This document shows, piece by piece, positions 1-9,054 of a stretch of 64,000 nucleotides of DNA (within the stretch, counting starts at the first letter, position 1; the number at the start of each line of letters is the position of its first letter). The position numbers and the translations under genes are program-made. Origin of the DNA: Vreelandella sedimenti (lineage in GTDB: Bacteria; Pseudomonadota; Gammaproteobacteria; Pseudomonadales; Halomonadaceae). Location: the NCBI RefSeq assembly GCF_013416325.1, contig NZ_JACCGK010000002.1, positions 124,001-188,000 on the forward strand, written 5' to 3'. Below the pieces are notes generated by a model, which saw nothing but the letters and a program-made list of their open reading frames with translations, ran no database searches and was not told where the DNA came from.

Positions 1-1407
1 ACATACCCGTTGGCGCTGGCCGCCTGAAAACTCATGGGGATAACGCTCAGCCTGATCAGCGCTCAAACCAACGCGCTCAAGTAATTGATTAACGCGTTGA
101 CGTATTGCTTTAGCACCGTGCAATAAACCGTGCGTACGGATGGGTTCGGCTATCGAAAAACCCACGGTTTTGCGGGGATCCAAGGAGGCAAACGGGTCTT
201 GAAAAATGTACTGTACTTCTTGGCGCAGGCGCATTTTTTCTGCCCGAGACATATCGGCTACGGCCTTGCCACCAAAGCGTATCGTGCCACTGGTGCTTTC
301 CTGCAACTGCTGAATGGTGCGCCCGATGGTCGACTTGCCAGAACCCGACTCCCCTACCAGCGCCAGCGTCTCTCCAGGAAAAATGCTGAAACTGACATTT
401 TCCACCGCGTGGACGCGATGGCTAATCCCCCCAAAGAACCCTTTACGGATATCGAAACGGGTAACTAACTTTTCTATCTCCACCACTGGGGCGGCATCGG
501 TTCTAGCCGTATCCTGTTGACGACTTTCACCCAGGGTGCGCGCAACATTTCCATCCAGCACCACTAATGGATCCATGCGGGGAAGGGCTTCCCCCTGCAT
601 GCTGCCAAGTTTAGGCACCGCCGCTAACAGTGCTTGGGTATAGGGGTGTTGGGGGCGGGCGAAGATCTCCTCCACCGAAGCTTCCTCGACCTTTTCACCA
701 TGGCGCATGACCACTACCTGGTCGGCCATTTCCGCCACTACCCCCATATCGTGGGTGATGAAGATGACGGCCATCCCAAGTTCCTGCTGCAGGTCGCGCA
801 TAATAGTTAGAATCTGCGCCTGAATGGTGACATCCAGCGCGGTGGTGGGCTCATCGGCAACCAGTACTTTTGGTCGGCAGGCCAGCGCCATCGCTATCAT
901 CACTCGTTGGCGCATACCACCGGAGAGTTGGTGGGGGTAGCGTTTTAATAGCGCTTCAGCATCGGCCAGGCGCACCAGTTTCAACAGTTTTACTGCTTCG
1001 ATGCGCGCCGCATCTTGGGTGAGCTTCTCATGCAACACCAGCACTTCGGTAATCTGATCGCCAATGGTGTAAACCGGATTCAGCGACGTCATTGGCTCTT
1101 GGAAAATCATGGCAATGTCTTTGCCACGTATCTTGCGCATCGCCTTATCCGAAAGCTGGGTAAGGTCTTGTGGTTGAGAGCCACTGGCGTCACGGTGGAA
1201 CAGTATTGTGCCACTGGTAATCTCAGCGTTCATGTACTCCACCAAGCGCATAATAGCCAGTGAAGTCACCGATTTACCCGAGCCAGATTCACCAACGATT
1301 GCCGTCGTTTTACCTGAATAAACATCAAAACTCAGATTTTTAACAACTTGATTGGAGCCAAAATTCACGCCCAAGGAACGAACCGATAGCGCTGGTGTAG
1401 TGGTCAC
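1..1407 (-). CDS. Dipeptide/oligopeptide ABC transporter, dual ATP-binding protein (3' end cut by window)
   Basis: This ATPase energises import of peptides or a related substrate at the inner membrane. The open frame runs from a GTG at 1407 (GGGGG upstream) off the left edge, so 469 codons are visible. Two ABC modules can be read. The first has Walker A GESGSGKS near residue 40 and a signature LSGGMRQRV encoded near 935. The second has Walker [10 protein letters not shown] encoded near 345, and its signature FSGGQRQRV is the last thing in the window. Two peptide-type modules in one chain is the YejF/GsiA layout. The permease and binding protein must lie outside the window, so the substrate is unknown. 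Family call firm; specificity not. Confidence 0.88.
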   Translation of the reverse strand, partial: MTTTPALSVRSLGVNFGSNQVVKNLSFDVYSGKTTAIVGESGSGKSVTSLAIMRLVEYMNAEITSGTILFHRDASGSQPQDLTQLSDKAMRKIRGKDIAMIFQEPMTSLNPVYTIGDQITEVLVLHEKLTQDAARIEAVKLLKLVRLADAEALLKRYPHQLSGGMRQRVMIAMALACRPKVLVADEPTTALDVTIQAQILTIMRDLQQELGMAVIFITHDMGVVAEMADQVVVMRHGEKVEEASVEEIFARPQHPYTQALLAAVPKLGSMQGEALPRMDPLVVLDGNVARTLGESRQQDTARTDAAPVVEIEKLVTRFDIRKGFFGGISHRVHAVENVSFSIFPGETLALVGESGSGKSTIGRTIQQLQESTSGTIRFGGKAVADMSRAEKMRLRQEVQYIFQDPFASLDPRKTVGFSIAEPIRTHGLLHGAKAIRQRVNQLLERVGLSADQAERYPHEFSGGQRQRVC

Positions 1408-1582
1408 AAGATGTATTGCCCCCTGCCCTTAGATAGCGTTTTTGTAAAACGTTAGTCGAGTAGACATATCCTTTCAAACTACTCACCCTGCTAAACTTTT
1501 GTCAACACACCGTTGTTAAGCACCTACTAATTCTCCTGTCATTAAAAACTCGACTACCTACTAAGACATACATTTCGCGCAC

Positions 1583-1608
1583 AAAAAAAGCTCCATTGCA
1601 GGAGCTTT
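1583..1608 (-). terminator. Rho-independent terminator after the 1637-1972 gene
   Basis: Arms AAAGCTCC (1587-1594) and GGAGCTTT (1601-1608) enclose a 6-nt loop. On the minus strand the stem runs into a U tract (A run at 1583-1589). It sits 29 bp past the stop of the minus-strand hypothetical gene. Confidence 0.7.
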
Positions 1609-1636
1609 CGATTGCGTTTAGTGTTGATTGGCGTGG

Positions 1637-1972
1637 TTACCCCACCCGATGCTGCTTGAGCACGGTAAGGCTTCTCTCTTCCTCGCTTTGCGGCTGAGAA
1701 GGTGCTTGACGGGTGCCGACCAGCACGTACCACTCGGCCTCTGAAAGGTAGGTTTGACACCAGCGGCCAAGGTCGGCGGCGCTCTCCTCGCGGCTAGAAT
1801 CCCCGCAGCGGTAGTCGTTCGCCAAATGAAGGAGGTCTTGACGGGCAGTACGTGCACGGGCGTTGCCACCGTGTACTTTTACCAGCGGGCAGCGTCGGTC
1901 ATAGGCGGCGTTGGTTAACGCATTAAGCCAACGCTCCAATTCATGTGCCTGAATTCCACCATACACTGCCAC
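1637..1972 (-). CDS. Hypothetical protein, 111 aa
   Basis: I do not recognise a family. The GTG start at 1972 gives a soluble protein without signal peptide or membrane segment. It has several Cys (residues about 29, 56 and 72) and a tail rich in Gln, Ser and Glu. It stands alone between the upstream deacetylase (stop at 2075, same strand) and a terminator just past its stop, so it is probably a separate short transcript or the end of the deacetylase transcript. Other frames across this stretch are open too, so the frame choice rests on length and on the terminator position. Confidence 0.5.
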   Translation of the reverse strand: MAVYGGIQAHELERWLNALTNAAYDRRCPLVKVHGGNARARTARQDLLHLANDYRCGDSSREESAADLGRWCQTYLSEAEWYVLVGTRQAPSQPQSEEERSLTVLKQHRVG

Positions 1973-2074
1973 GCTTGAGCTCCCTGCCCCGTTGAAAGGG
2001 CAATAGCCTGCCCGATTTAGGGGCCGCTGTCACGGTTAACCTTTACCCTTGTTTAGATGCAGTTCCAGACCGTT

Positions 2075-3109
2075 TTATAGCGCCTGTTCAAAACCTTGTA
2101 ACACGTTGACTACATTGACACCTATTTCATCTACAGCATAGCCCCCTTCCATTAGAAACACGCTGGGTAAACCTACTTGGGCCAGGCGCTCACCTAACGC
2201 TGTGAAATCTTCGCTGGTAAAGGTGAAGGCACTGATGGGGTCATCCTCAAAAATATCGACCCCTAGCGATACGATCAGACACTCACACTCCGCGGCTTTA
2301 ATTTGCGCCAAGGCTTGTTCAAGTGTGGCCATCCACGTGGTAACGCTGGTACCCGGCGGCAACGGGTAATTGACGTTAAAGCCCTTGCCTTGCCCTTCAC
2401 CGTTTTCATCAGCGTAGCCCAAATAGTAAGGAAAGGTGACTTCAGGGTCGCCGTGCAGTGAGATAAACAGCACATCATCACGCTTGTAGAAGATCTGCTG
2501 GGTGCCGTTGCCGTGGTGAAAGTCGACATCAAGAATGGCGACCCGACGTTTGCCTGCCTCCAGCGCTCGCTGGGCGGCAATAGCGGCATTGTTAAAGAAG
2601 CAGTAACCGCCAAACTGATCAAACGCGGCGTGGTGCCCTGGGGGCCGGCATAAACCAAAACTGGGTTCACCGGTTTGTAGCGTATGTTCTAGCGCGCCTA
2701 ACGCCACGTCTTTACTCGCCATGGCGGCTTCAAAGGTGCCTGCTGAGATCGACGTTTCCGCCGCCAGCGCGTAGTAGCCTAGCTGGCCGCTAACAGATCG
2801 CGGAATGCGGTCACCACGCATGGTTCGTGCAGGCCAAATATTGGGGATCGCCTCCCCCTCATGTCCGGCGGCACCCCACTCTTGCCAACAGTTGGCTAGA
2901 AACGTTACGTACTCTTTGTCATGCACCGCTAATACGGGGGCTAACCCATAGGCGCTGGGGGTACGAATATCGCCAAGCCCGGACTGGCGAAGATGCTTTA
3001 GCACTAGATCAAGGCGTTCAGGGCACTCAAACGGGGTCACCAGCGCGCCGTCATGTAACTCCGTGCGCGCTTGGCGCAAACGGCTATCCTCTGAATAAAA
3101 CATCAGCAT
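2075..3109 (-). CDS. Histone deacetylase-family amidohydrolase, acetylpolyamine amidohydrolase-like
   Basis: A zinc-dependent deacetylase of the arginase/HDAC fold, 344 aa, the usual length for bacterial acetylpolyamine amidohydrolases (AphA/APAH). Visible motifs are the His-His dyad in RPPGHHA (residues 155-161), GGYCFFNNAAIAA (167-179), the metal-binding DVDFHHGNGTQ (194-204) and a late Asp in LGVDIFEDDP. The region after residue 70 (WQEWGAAGHEGE...WPARTMRGD) resembles the loop peculiar to APAH enzymes rather than acetoin-utilisation AcuC proteins. Likely role: releasing acetate from acetylated polyamines in the cytoplasm. No polyamine gene lies beside it, so the substrate is inferred from similarity alone. 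Confidence 0.75.
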   Translation of the reverse strand: MLMFYSEDSRLRQARTELHDGALVTPFECPERLDLVLKHLRQSGLGDIRTPSAYGLAPVLAVHDKEYVTFLANCWQEWGAAGHEGEAIPNIWPARTMRGDRIPRSVSGQLGYYALAAETSISAGTFEAAMASKDVALGALEHTLQTGEPSFGLCRPPGHHAAFDQFGGYCFFNNAAIAAQRALEAGKRRVAILDVDFHHGNGTQQIFYKRDDVLFISLHGDPEVTFPYYLGYADENGEGQGKGFNVNYPLPPGTSVTTWMATLEQALAQIKAAECECLIVSLGVDIFEDDPISAFTFTSEDFTALGERLAQVGLPSVFLMEGGYAVDEIGVNVVNVLQGFEQAL

Positions 3110-3155
3110 TCCGGCTCCTTAATGTACGTCTAACGCGGTAGCGGGTAATGGATAC

Positions 3156-3455
3156 TTAGTTAGCTTCTAATTGCACGGGCCACTGTTTGGCCCAGCGGCG
3201 CTTCTGGTTCGGCGTTTGTTGCTTTAACTGATATTCAGCCCGGCTTGCGGCGGCGCGGTCTTCAAACGGTTCGGCACCCAGCAGCGCAACAGGAGGATTC
3301 GCACGGGTATAACGCGCCCCTTTGCCGGTGCAGTGCGCTTGATAGCGCTTTGCCAGGTTATTGGTAATGCCTGTATAGGTGCCACGCTGGCACTCCAGCA
3401 AATAGAGATACCATTGCGGTTCGGCTTTGTGAGGCTGAACGATGCCACTATTCAC
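3156..3455 (-). CDS. GIY-YIG domain protein (YhbQ/UPF0213-like)
   Basis: A 99-residue single-domain GIY-YIG nuclease-fold protein. The motif appears as WYLYLLECQRGTYTGIT (residues about 16-32), followed by the conserved Arg in NNLAKRYQAH, then KGARYTR and a Glu in SRAEYQLKQ. This is the compact form of E. coli YhbQ, proposed to act on DNA. It overlaps the end of ychJ by 8 bp (3448-3455), suggesting one transcript and coupled translation. No biochemical role can be read from the context. Confidence 0.82.
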   Translation of the reverse strand: MNSGIVQPHKAEPQWYLYLLECQRGTYTGITNNLAKRYQAHCTGKGARYTRANPPVALLGAEPFEDRAAASRAEYQLKQQTPNQKRRWAKQWPVQLEAN

Positions 3456-3921
3456 CGCAACATACCTTTAATTTACGCTCACTACCACATAAGCACGGGT
3501 CGTTGCGGCGTGGTTTTAAGCGGGTCAGCGTGGGTGTTCCGTCTATATACCACCAGCGTTGCTGCTCTTTAACGAAGCGGGAAGCCTCTTCTAATACATG
3601 CCAGCCTTTTTGTACTCGCCCCCTTTCATAAAAACAGGCACGAAAATGCACGTAACCGATATTGTCGAGCGGCGGTTCTGCGGAGACGATAGATAGCGAC
3701 TTCCACTCAGCGTCAGGATCAGGCGCAAGCTCTGCAGGTCGGGTAGAGGGGTGCCATGTTGCCAACAGGTAGTCGCTACGCCCTAACACAAAAGCCGCAT
3801 AGCGAGAGCGCATCAAAACTTCAGGCGTAGGGGCAAGTTCGCCTTGGTGATAACGGCCACAGCATTTATCAAGCGTTAATGGGCTACCACAGGGGCAACT
3901 TAGCTCAGTCGTGGAGGTCAT
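3448..3921 (-). CDS. ychJ: YchJ family protein (UPF0225) with two SEC-C motifs
   Basis: A 157-aa protein with a Cys-rich zinc-binding SEC-C motif at each end: CPCGSPLTLDKCC (residues about 9-21) and CLCGSERKLKVCC near the C-terminus. Between them is the YchJ central domain (LMRSRYAAFVLGRSDYLLATW). Function in E. coli is not settled; SEC-C motifs are known from SecA, where they bind zinc and help contact partners. First gene of a two-gene unit with the GIY-YIG gene. The region at 3922-4105 separates it from a divergent small gene. Confidence 0.85.
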   Translation of the reverse strand: MTSTTELSCPCGSPLTLDKCCGRYHQGELAPTPEVLMRSRYAAFVLGRSDYLLATWHPSTRPAELAPDPDAEWKSLSIVSAEPPLDNIGYVHFRACFYERGRVQKGWHVLEEASRFVKEQQRWWYIDGTPTLTRLKPRRNDPCLCGSERKLKVCCGE

Positions 3922-4105
3922 AGAAAAGCTCGTTAGTCACATCTTCTATAGCCTAACCTATACGCCCTATGCGCGTCGCCAGACGTGTATCACTATTGTT
4001 CGATATTTATACTGCGTTAGGTATATAGTAGTGGGGCAATACATTCAGACGATGGGGTACGAATCACGATCGATCATTCTTTCCAAAATTTTTGGAGGTT
4101 CTCCT

Positions 4106-4417
4106 ATGAAGGTCTTTAAACCGGAATGGCAGTGCACGTTTAGCGTAAACGAAGGCGCGGAAGAATCAGCAACTTGGAAAGAGAAAATCGCGTGGCGACT
4201 CAGGGGAGTTGCGGATCGGCTGGAAGGTGGTGGGCGCACGGTAAAAATCGATTACCGGGTGACGCCAGCGGTTAGCCAACAGGAAGTCGACACTTGCTTA
4301 GGCAAGGGCTTCGAAGTAACTCAACGCCTGCTAACGCAGTTAGCCCAACAGCAGGCGTGCGAAGATGTGATGCGCCATGCTAAAGCTGAGCTGTTCGAAC
4401 AACATCCTCAGCATTAA
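4106..4417 (+). CDS. Hypothetical protein, 103 aa
   Basis: No family recognised. I chose ATG 4106 because it follows a good ribosome binding site (GGAGG at 4094-4098); the open frame continues upstream to 3911, but that part is AT-rich and has no such signal. The product is soluble and mixed-charge, starting MKVFKPEWQCTF, with a Lys/Arg-rich middle (WKEKIAWRLRGVADRLEGGGR) and a probable helical C-terminal half rich in Gln, Glu and Ala. It ends at a convergent terminator shared with argE. Confidence 0.6.
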   Translation: MKVFKPEWQCTFSVNEGAEESATWKEKIAWRLRGVADRLEGGGRTVKIDYRVTPAVSQQEVDTCLGKGFEVTQRLLTQLAQQQACEDVMRHAKAELFEQHPQH

Positions 4418-4443
4418 AAGCGGCACGGTATAAAAAAGTATGA

Positions 4444-4477
4444 AAAAATCCCACTCCTTCAACAAGGTGGGATTTTT
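4444..4477. terminator. Bidirectional terminator between the small hypothetical gene and argE
   Basis: Arms AAAAATCCCAC (4444-4454) and GTGGGATTTTT (4467-4477) form an 11-bp stem with a 12-nt loop. The A and T tracts flank it symmetrically, so it can stop transcription from both sides of this convergent pair. Confidence 0.8.
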
Positions 4478-4489
4478 CTTGGTTGGCCT

Positions 4490-5662
4490 TTAATTGGCTT
4501 CAACCGGCTTTTCGAGCGCACTACCCATTTTGATGAGAAAATCCTCGCACGCTTGGAGCTGCTCAATATCGATATATTCATCGGGCTGATGCGCCTGGGC
4601 GATGCTGCCAGGGCCAAGAATTATTGTCTGCAAGCCCTGGCCTTGAAACTGCCCTGCTTCCGTGGCGTAAGCCACCGCGTGGTCGCAGCACCCTGCTGGC
4701 AAATGGTCTTTGGCTAAGCGAAGTACCTGGTCGTTTTCGCGGTCGGCCAGGCCTGGCACTGTCACGTTTAGCGGCTCAGTGGTGATTTCAACGTGCTTGC
4801 CTTTGGCCTGCAGCTCAGTGCTTAGCTGGGCGCAATAGGCCTCAAAACGCGCGTATATTTCGTCGAAAGTGTCCGTGGGCAGATGGCGAATCTCCCACTC
4901 GAACTGGCACTCCCTGGCCATGATATTGATCGCCGTACCGCCTTTTATTTTGCCTACGTGCAGGCTGGTGTGAGGCACGTTAAAGGCTTCATCGACGCGC
5001 CCCTCTTCCACCAACGCCGCCATGGTGTCCTCAATAAAAGTGACTAGCCTTGCCGCTACGTGGATGGCTGAGGTGCCTTGATTGACCTGGCTGCTGTGGG
5101 CTTCCTGACCAATCACGGTGGTGCGTAGGTTGGTCGCCCCTTTCTGCGCTACCACTGGCTGCATGCTGGTGGGCTCGCCGACAATCACATGGGCGGTGGT
5201 GGAGTAGTGCTCGTAAAAGCGCTTAATGAGGCTTGGCGCCCCCACGCAGCCGATCTCTTCATCGTAAGAGAAACCAAGATAAATAGGCTGCTGCAGAGGC
5301 GCCTCAACCCACTTGGGCACCATAGCCAGCACGCAGGCAATAAAGCCTTTCATATCGCAGGTGCCGCGCCCATAAAGGCGCCCATCGCCACCATCACGCA
5401 AGGTGAACGGATCACTCGACCAGGGCTGCCCCGCTACCGGCACCACATCGGTATGCCCAGAAAGCATTACCCCACCCGGCGCGTCTGGGCCGACTCTTGC
5501 GATTAAATTGGCCTTGGTGCCACAGGGACTCATCACCCGCTCGGCGCTGACGCCGTACTCGGCCAAATAGCCTTCCACATACTCAATCAGCGCTAGATTG
5601 GATGCACTGGAAGTGGTGTCGAATGACACCAGCTTCGTCAGTAAAGTGGTCACGTCAGTCAT
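4490..5662 (-). CDS. argE: Acetylornithine deacetylase
   Basis: Hydrolyses N2-acetylornithine to ornithine and acetate in arginine biosynthesis, in the cytoplasm. It is an M20-family metallohydrolase of 390 aa, close to E. coli ArgE. Visible are the first metal ligand in LSGHTDVVP, the bridging Asp in GRGTCDMKGF, the catalytic Glu-Glu in SYDEEIGCVGAP, and the dimerisation/substrate His in GQEAHSSQ. The tail (GPGSIAQAHQPDEYI) carries the last metal-ligand His typical of the family. It stands alone, divergent from the ugp operon, with 231 bp between the two starts. Confidence 0.92.
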   Translation of the reverse strand: MTDVTTLLTKLVSFDTTSSASNLALIEYVEGYLAEYGVSAERVMSPCGTKANLIARVGPDAPGGVMLSGHTDVVPVAGQPWSSDPFTLRDGGDGRLYGRGTCDMKGFIACVLAMVPKWVEAPLQQPIYLGFSYDEEIGCVGAPSLIKRFYEHYSTTAHVIVGEPTSMQPVVAQKGATNLRTTVIGQEAHSSQVNQGTSAIHVAARLVTFIEDTMAALVEEGRVDEAFNVPHTSLHVGKIKGGTAINIMARECQFEWEIRHLPTDTFDEIYARFEAYCAQLSTELQAKGKHVEITTEPLNVTVPGLADRENDQVLRLAKDHLPAGCCDHAVAYATEAGQFQGQGLQTIILGPGSIAQAHQPDEYIDIEQLQACEDFLIKMGSALEKPVEAN

Positions 5663-5767
5663 GCTGCTCTCGTTAGTTGGACTCTTTATATCATCCTACT
5701 TTATACCACCCTATCATCGCCCTCCTCCTTTTCCTACTGAGTAGGCATGCTGGCGGCATAATGCTGA

Positions 5768-5807
5768 CTGTCACGGCAGGTTCATCGTGCATTCACTAAA
5801 ACGTCAT
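5768..5807 (+). promoter_or_regulatory. Probable PhoB box array upstream of ugpB
   Basis: Four heptamers begin at 5768 (CTGTCAC), 5779 (GGTTCAT), 5790 (CATTCAC) and 5801 (ACGTCAT). Their TCA cores lie exactly 11 bp apart, the periodicity of PhoB half-sites (CTGTCAT-N4 repeats). The array ends 86 bp before the ugpB start. E. coli ugp is a known PhoB target, which fits. Individual half-sites are imperfect; the regular spacing is the main evidence. Confidence 0.6.
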
Positions 5808-5893
5808 CTACACTTCTTACTGTTCAGTGCATCCAAAAATCTCAACAAACGCATTGCACGCCTGACTAAGTTCAGGCCCACAAGGAGCTTGTT

Positions 5894-7219
5894 ATGTCTC
5901 GTTTTACACTGCACGCGCTTGCCGTTGGTGTGGCGACCGCCAGCCTTAGCCTGTCTGCCCAGGCAGCCACTGAAGTTAGTTGGTGGCACGCCATGGGCGG
6001 TCAATTGGGTCAAATTCTCGAAGAAATGACCGAAGAGTTTAACGCTTCACAGGACGACTACCACGTCACACCCAGCTACCGCGGCACTTACACCGAGACG
6101 ATGACGGGCGCCATTGCCGCCTTCCGCGCCAATGAACAGCCGCATATCCTGCAGGTGTTTGAAGTCGGTACCGGCACCATGATGAACGCCAAAGGCGCCA
6201 TCTACCCAGTGTACGAGCTGATGGAAGAGCATGGTCGCGCTTTCGATAATGAAGCTTTCCTGCCAGCCGTCGTTGGTTATTACACCGACACCAACGGTAA
6301 TATGCTCTCTTTCCCGTTCAACTCCTCTACGCCAATCATGTACTACAACCAGGACATGTTTGAAGAAGCAGGCCTGGACCCCGAGCGGCCGCCACAAACA
6401 TGGGAAGAAGTGGCCGATTTCTCACGCCAAATCGTCGAGTCTGGTGCCGCCAGCTGTGGCTTTACCACCTCCTGGCCTAGCTGGGTAATGCTGGAAAACT
6501 TCTCCGCTTGGCATAACGTGCCGCTAGGTACGCTGGAAAACGGCTTTGGCGGTATGGAAACCGAGTTTACCTTCAACAATGAGCTAGTCGCTCGCCACTG
6601 GGACAACCTCCACGACTGGCAGGAAGAAGGTGTCTTTAAATGGGGTGGCCCCGGCTCCGGCCCCGACTCTGAGCCGATGTTCTACTCCCAGGACTGCGCG
6701 ATTTTCTTCGGCTCTTCTGCTTCACGTGCGGATGTCGCCGCCAATTCAGAATTTGAAGTTGGCTTTGGCATGCAGCCCTACTACGACGACGTAGAAGGCG
6801 CACCGCAAAACTCGATTATCGGTGGCGCCACCCTGTGGGCACTGCAGGGCCATAGCGACGAAGAGTACGAAGCCGTTGCAGCGTTCTTTGAGTACCTCTC
6901 CCAACCCGAAGTGCAGGCGCAGTGGCATCAGCAAACTGGCTACTTGCCCATCACCCAAGCCGCTTGGGATCTGAGCAAAGAGCAGGGCTACTACGATGAG
7001 AATCCCGGTGCGGATATTTCGTTGAAACAGATGACCCTTAACGAGCCAACCGAAAACTCTAAGGGCCTACGCTTTGGTAACTTTGTCCAGATTCGCGACA
7101 TCATCTCTGAAGAAATGGAAGCTGTGATGACCGGCGGCAAATCCGGCCAGGAAGCGGCGGACGACGCAGTAGCACGCGGCAATGACCTGCTCCGTGACTT
7201 TGAAGATGCCAACCAGTAA
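5894..7219 (+). CDS. ugpB: Glycerol-3-phosphate ABC transporter, periplasmic binding protein
   Basis: Binds sn-glycerol 3-phosphate or glycerophosphodiesters in the periplasm and delivers them to UgpAE. 441 aa with a clear Sec signal peptide (cleavage expected after AQA, about residue 24), then mature sequence starting TEVSWWHAMGG, characteristic of UgpB, and the conserved FEVGTGTMM block near residue 95. A GGAG-type ribosome binding site (CAAGGAGC, about 5881) precedes ATG 5894. First gene of ugpBAEC; a terminator-like hairpin after it probably raises its dosage relative to the membrane genes. A PhoB-type array lies upstream. Confidence 0.93.
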   Translation: MSRFTLHALAVGVATASLSLSAQAATEVSWWHAMGGQLGQILEEMTEEFNASQDDYHVTPSYRGTYTETMTGAIAAFRANEQPHILQVFEVGTGTMMNAKGAIYPVYELMEEHGRAFDNEAFLPAVVGYYTDTNGNMLSFPFNSSTPIMYYNQDMFEEAGLDPERPPQTWEEVADFSRQIVESGAASCGFTTSWPSWVMLENFSAWHNVPLGTLENGFGGMETEFTFNNELVARHWDNLHDWQEEGVFKWGGPGSGPDSEPMFYSQDCAIFFGSSASRADVAANSEFEVGFGMQPYYDDVEGAPQNSIIGGATLWALQGHSDEEYEAVAAFFEYLSQPEVQAQWHQQTGYLPITQAAWDLSKEQGYYDENPGADISLKQMTLNEPTENSKGLRFGNFVQIRDIISEEMEAVMTGGKSGQEAADDAVARGNDLLRDFEDANQ

Positions 7220-7232
7220 ATAAGCACTTACT

Positions 7233-7264
7233 TCGCCGCTCACTCTAAGGTGGGCGGCGATTTT
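7233..7264 (+). terminator. Intercistronic hairpin (attenuator) between ugpB and ugpA
   Basis: Arms TCGCCGCTCAC (7233-7243) and GTGGGCGGCGA (7250-7260) pair over 11 bp with one G-U, with a 6-nt loop followed by TTTT. The shape is that of an intrinsic terminator inside the operon, which would let more binding-protein mRNA accumulate than transporter mRNA. Confidence 0.65.
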
Positions 7265-7307
7265 GTTTGTTGATGCTCATATTTGCTAACCCATTGCAGA
7301 GCTGCCC

Positions 7308-8192
7308 ATGCAAACCAAACGCATGACCTACCCTGGTCGCTTTTTGCCCTACGCGCTGCTGGCGCCCCAGGTGATTGTGACGCTGATTTTCTTTATCTGG
7401 CCTGCGGGCCAGGCGCTGTATCAGTCGCTGTTGCGCGAAGATGCCTTTGGCCTTAAAACGACTTTTGTGGGCTTCGAGAACTTTGTTCGCCTGTTCCGCG
7501 ATGGTAGCTATCTCAACTCTCTGTCGGTCACGGCGGTATTCGCAGTCGGTACCACACTGCTATCAATGACGATGGCACTTTTATTGGCCAGCACCGTCAA
7601 CCGGATGATTCGATCACGTAGCACCTATACCACGCTGCTGGTGTGGCCCTACGCCATCGCCCCCGCCCTTGCGGGCGTGTTGTGGTGGTTTATCTTCAAC
7701 CCCTCCATCGGCATTGTGCCCTATATGCTGGAAATGGTGGGTTACCGGTGGAACCATCGTAACTCCGGCAGTGATGCCATGCTGCTGGTGATTTTTGCTG
7801 CCGCCTGGAAGCAGATCTCCTATAACTTCCTATTTTTCCTGGCAGGTTTACAGTCCATTCCCCAATCGCTAATTGAAGCGGCCTCTATTGATGGCGCCAG
7901 CCCAACCAAGCGCTTCTGGACGATTATTTTTCCGCTGCTCACGCCTACCACCTTCTTCTTGCTGGTGGTTAACGTGGTGTATGCCATGTTCGACACCTTC
8001 GCGATCATTCATTCCACCACCGCAGGCGGCCCGGCTCAGGCGACCAATATTTTAGTCTACAAGGTCTACGCCGATGGTTTTGTGGGCCTCAACCTCGGTT
8101 CCTCAGCAGCTCAGTCGGTGATTCTAATGGTGATTGTGGTGGCATTAACGATGATTCAATTCCGCTTTATTGAGCGCCGAGTCAACTACTAA
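7308..8192 (+). CDS. ugpA: Glycerol-3-phosphate ABC transporter permease UgpA
   Basis: Inner-membrane permease subunit, 294 aa, six predicted transmembrane segments. It opens with [26 protein letters not shown], typical of UgpA/MalF-like permeases. The EAA loop that contacts the ATPase reads [24 protein letters not shown]. It pairs with UgpE encoded 18 bp downstream and with UgpC. Separated from ugpB by a hairpin-containing gap of 88 bp. Confidence 0.92.
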   Translation: MQTKRMTYPGRFLPYALLAPQVIVTLIFFIWPAGQALYQSLLREDAFGLKTTFVGFENFVRLFRDGSYLNSLSVTAVFAVGTTLLSMTMALLLASTVNRMIRSRSTYTTLLVWPYAIAPALAGVLWWFIFNPSIGIVPYMLEMVGYRWNHRNSGSDAMLLVIFAAAWKQISYNFLFFLAGLQSIPQSLIEAASIDGASPTKRFWTIIFPLLTPTTFFLLVVNVVYAMFDTFAIIHSTTAGGPAQATNILVYKVYADGFVGLNLGSSAAQSVILMVIVVALTMIQFRFIERRVNY

Positions 8193-8210
8193 GCCTTTGG
8201 GAGAACGTTA

Positions 8211-9053
8211 ATGGTTGAAAACCGCCCTTGGGCTAACCTGATAGCCCATATTGTTTTGATCTCTGGTGTCGCGCTGGTGGCTTTTCCGGTGTATGTCGCT
8301 ATTGTCGCCTCTACCCATTCCCTCTCGGGTTTGCTGCAGGGCACCCTGCCACTGCTGCCCGGCGGTCACGGGATCGAAAACTACACGCGCATGTGGCAAG
8401 CGGGCGTCTCCAATGCCGGCGCACCGCCGGCCGCCCTGATGCTCTGGAACAGTTTCATAATGGCCATGGCGATCACGGTAGGTAAGCTGTCTATTTCGCT
8501 GCTTTCCGCCTTTGCCATCGTCTACTTCCGTTTCCGCTTTCGGATGTTCTTCTTCTGGGTGATCTTCGTCACGTTGATGCTGCCCGTAGAAGTGCGCATT
8601 ATTCCGACTTTTCAGGTCGTTGCGGATCTTAAAATGCTCAATAGCTTTGCCGGGCTGTCGATTCCGCTGATCGCCTCGGCCACCGCGACGTTTCTGTTTC
8701 GCCAGTTCTTTATGACCATTCCCGAAGAGATGCTCGAAGCCGCCAGGGTCGATGGCGCAGGGCCGCTGAAGTTTTTTAAAGACATACTGATGCCGCTGTC
8801 GGTGACCAATATCGCCGCGCTGTTTGTGATCATGTTTATCTACGGCTGGAACCAGTACCTCTGGCCGCTAATTATCACCACCGACCCTGATTATTACACC
8901 ATCGTGATGGGCATTCAGCGCATGACCTCTGAAGAGAACCCACAGTGGCAACTGGTGATGGCGGCAGTGGTGATGGCAGCGCTGCCGCCGGTGTTAGTGA
9001 TTCTGTTTATGCAACGCCTATTTGTGAAAGGCCTGACCGAGACGGAGAAATAA
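8211..9053 (+). CDS. ugpE: Glycerol-3-phosphate ABC transporter permease UgpE
   Basis: Second permease subunit, 280 aa. The EAA loop is [22 protein letters not shown], and the membrane segment after it ([22 protein letters not shown]) is strongly conserved in UgpE/MalG-type proteins. ATG 8211 follows GGGAGAACGTTA. The stop is directly followed by the ugpC start (one base between), so the two are likely translated together. Confidence 0.93.
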   Translation: MVENRPWANLIAHIVLISGVALVAFPVYVAIVASTHSLSGLLQGTLPLLPGGHGIENYTRMWQAGVSNAGAPPAALMLWNSFIMAMAITVGKLSISLLSAFAIVYFRFRFRMFFFWVIFVTLMLPVEVRIIPTFQVVADLKMLNSFAGLSIPLIASATATFLFRQFFMTIPEEMLEAARVDGAGPLKFFKDILMPLSVTNIAALFVIMFIYGWNQYLWPLIITTDPDYYTIVMGIQRMTSEENPQWQLVMAAVVMAALPPVLVILFMQRLFVKGLTETEK

Positions 9054-9054
9054 G

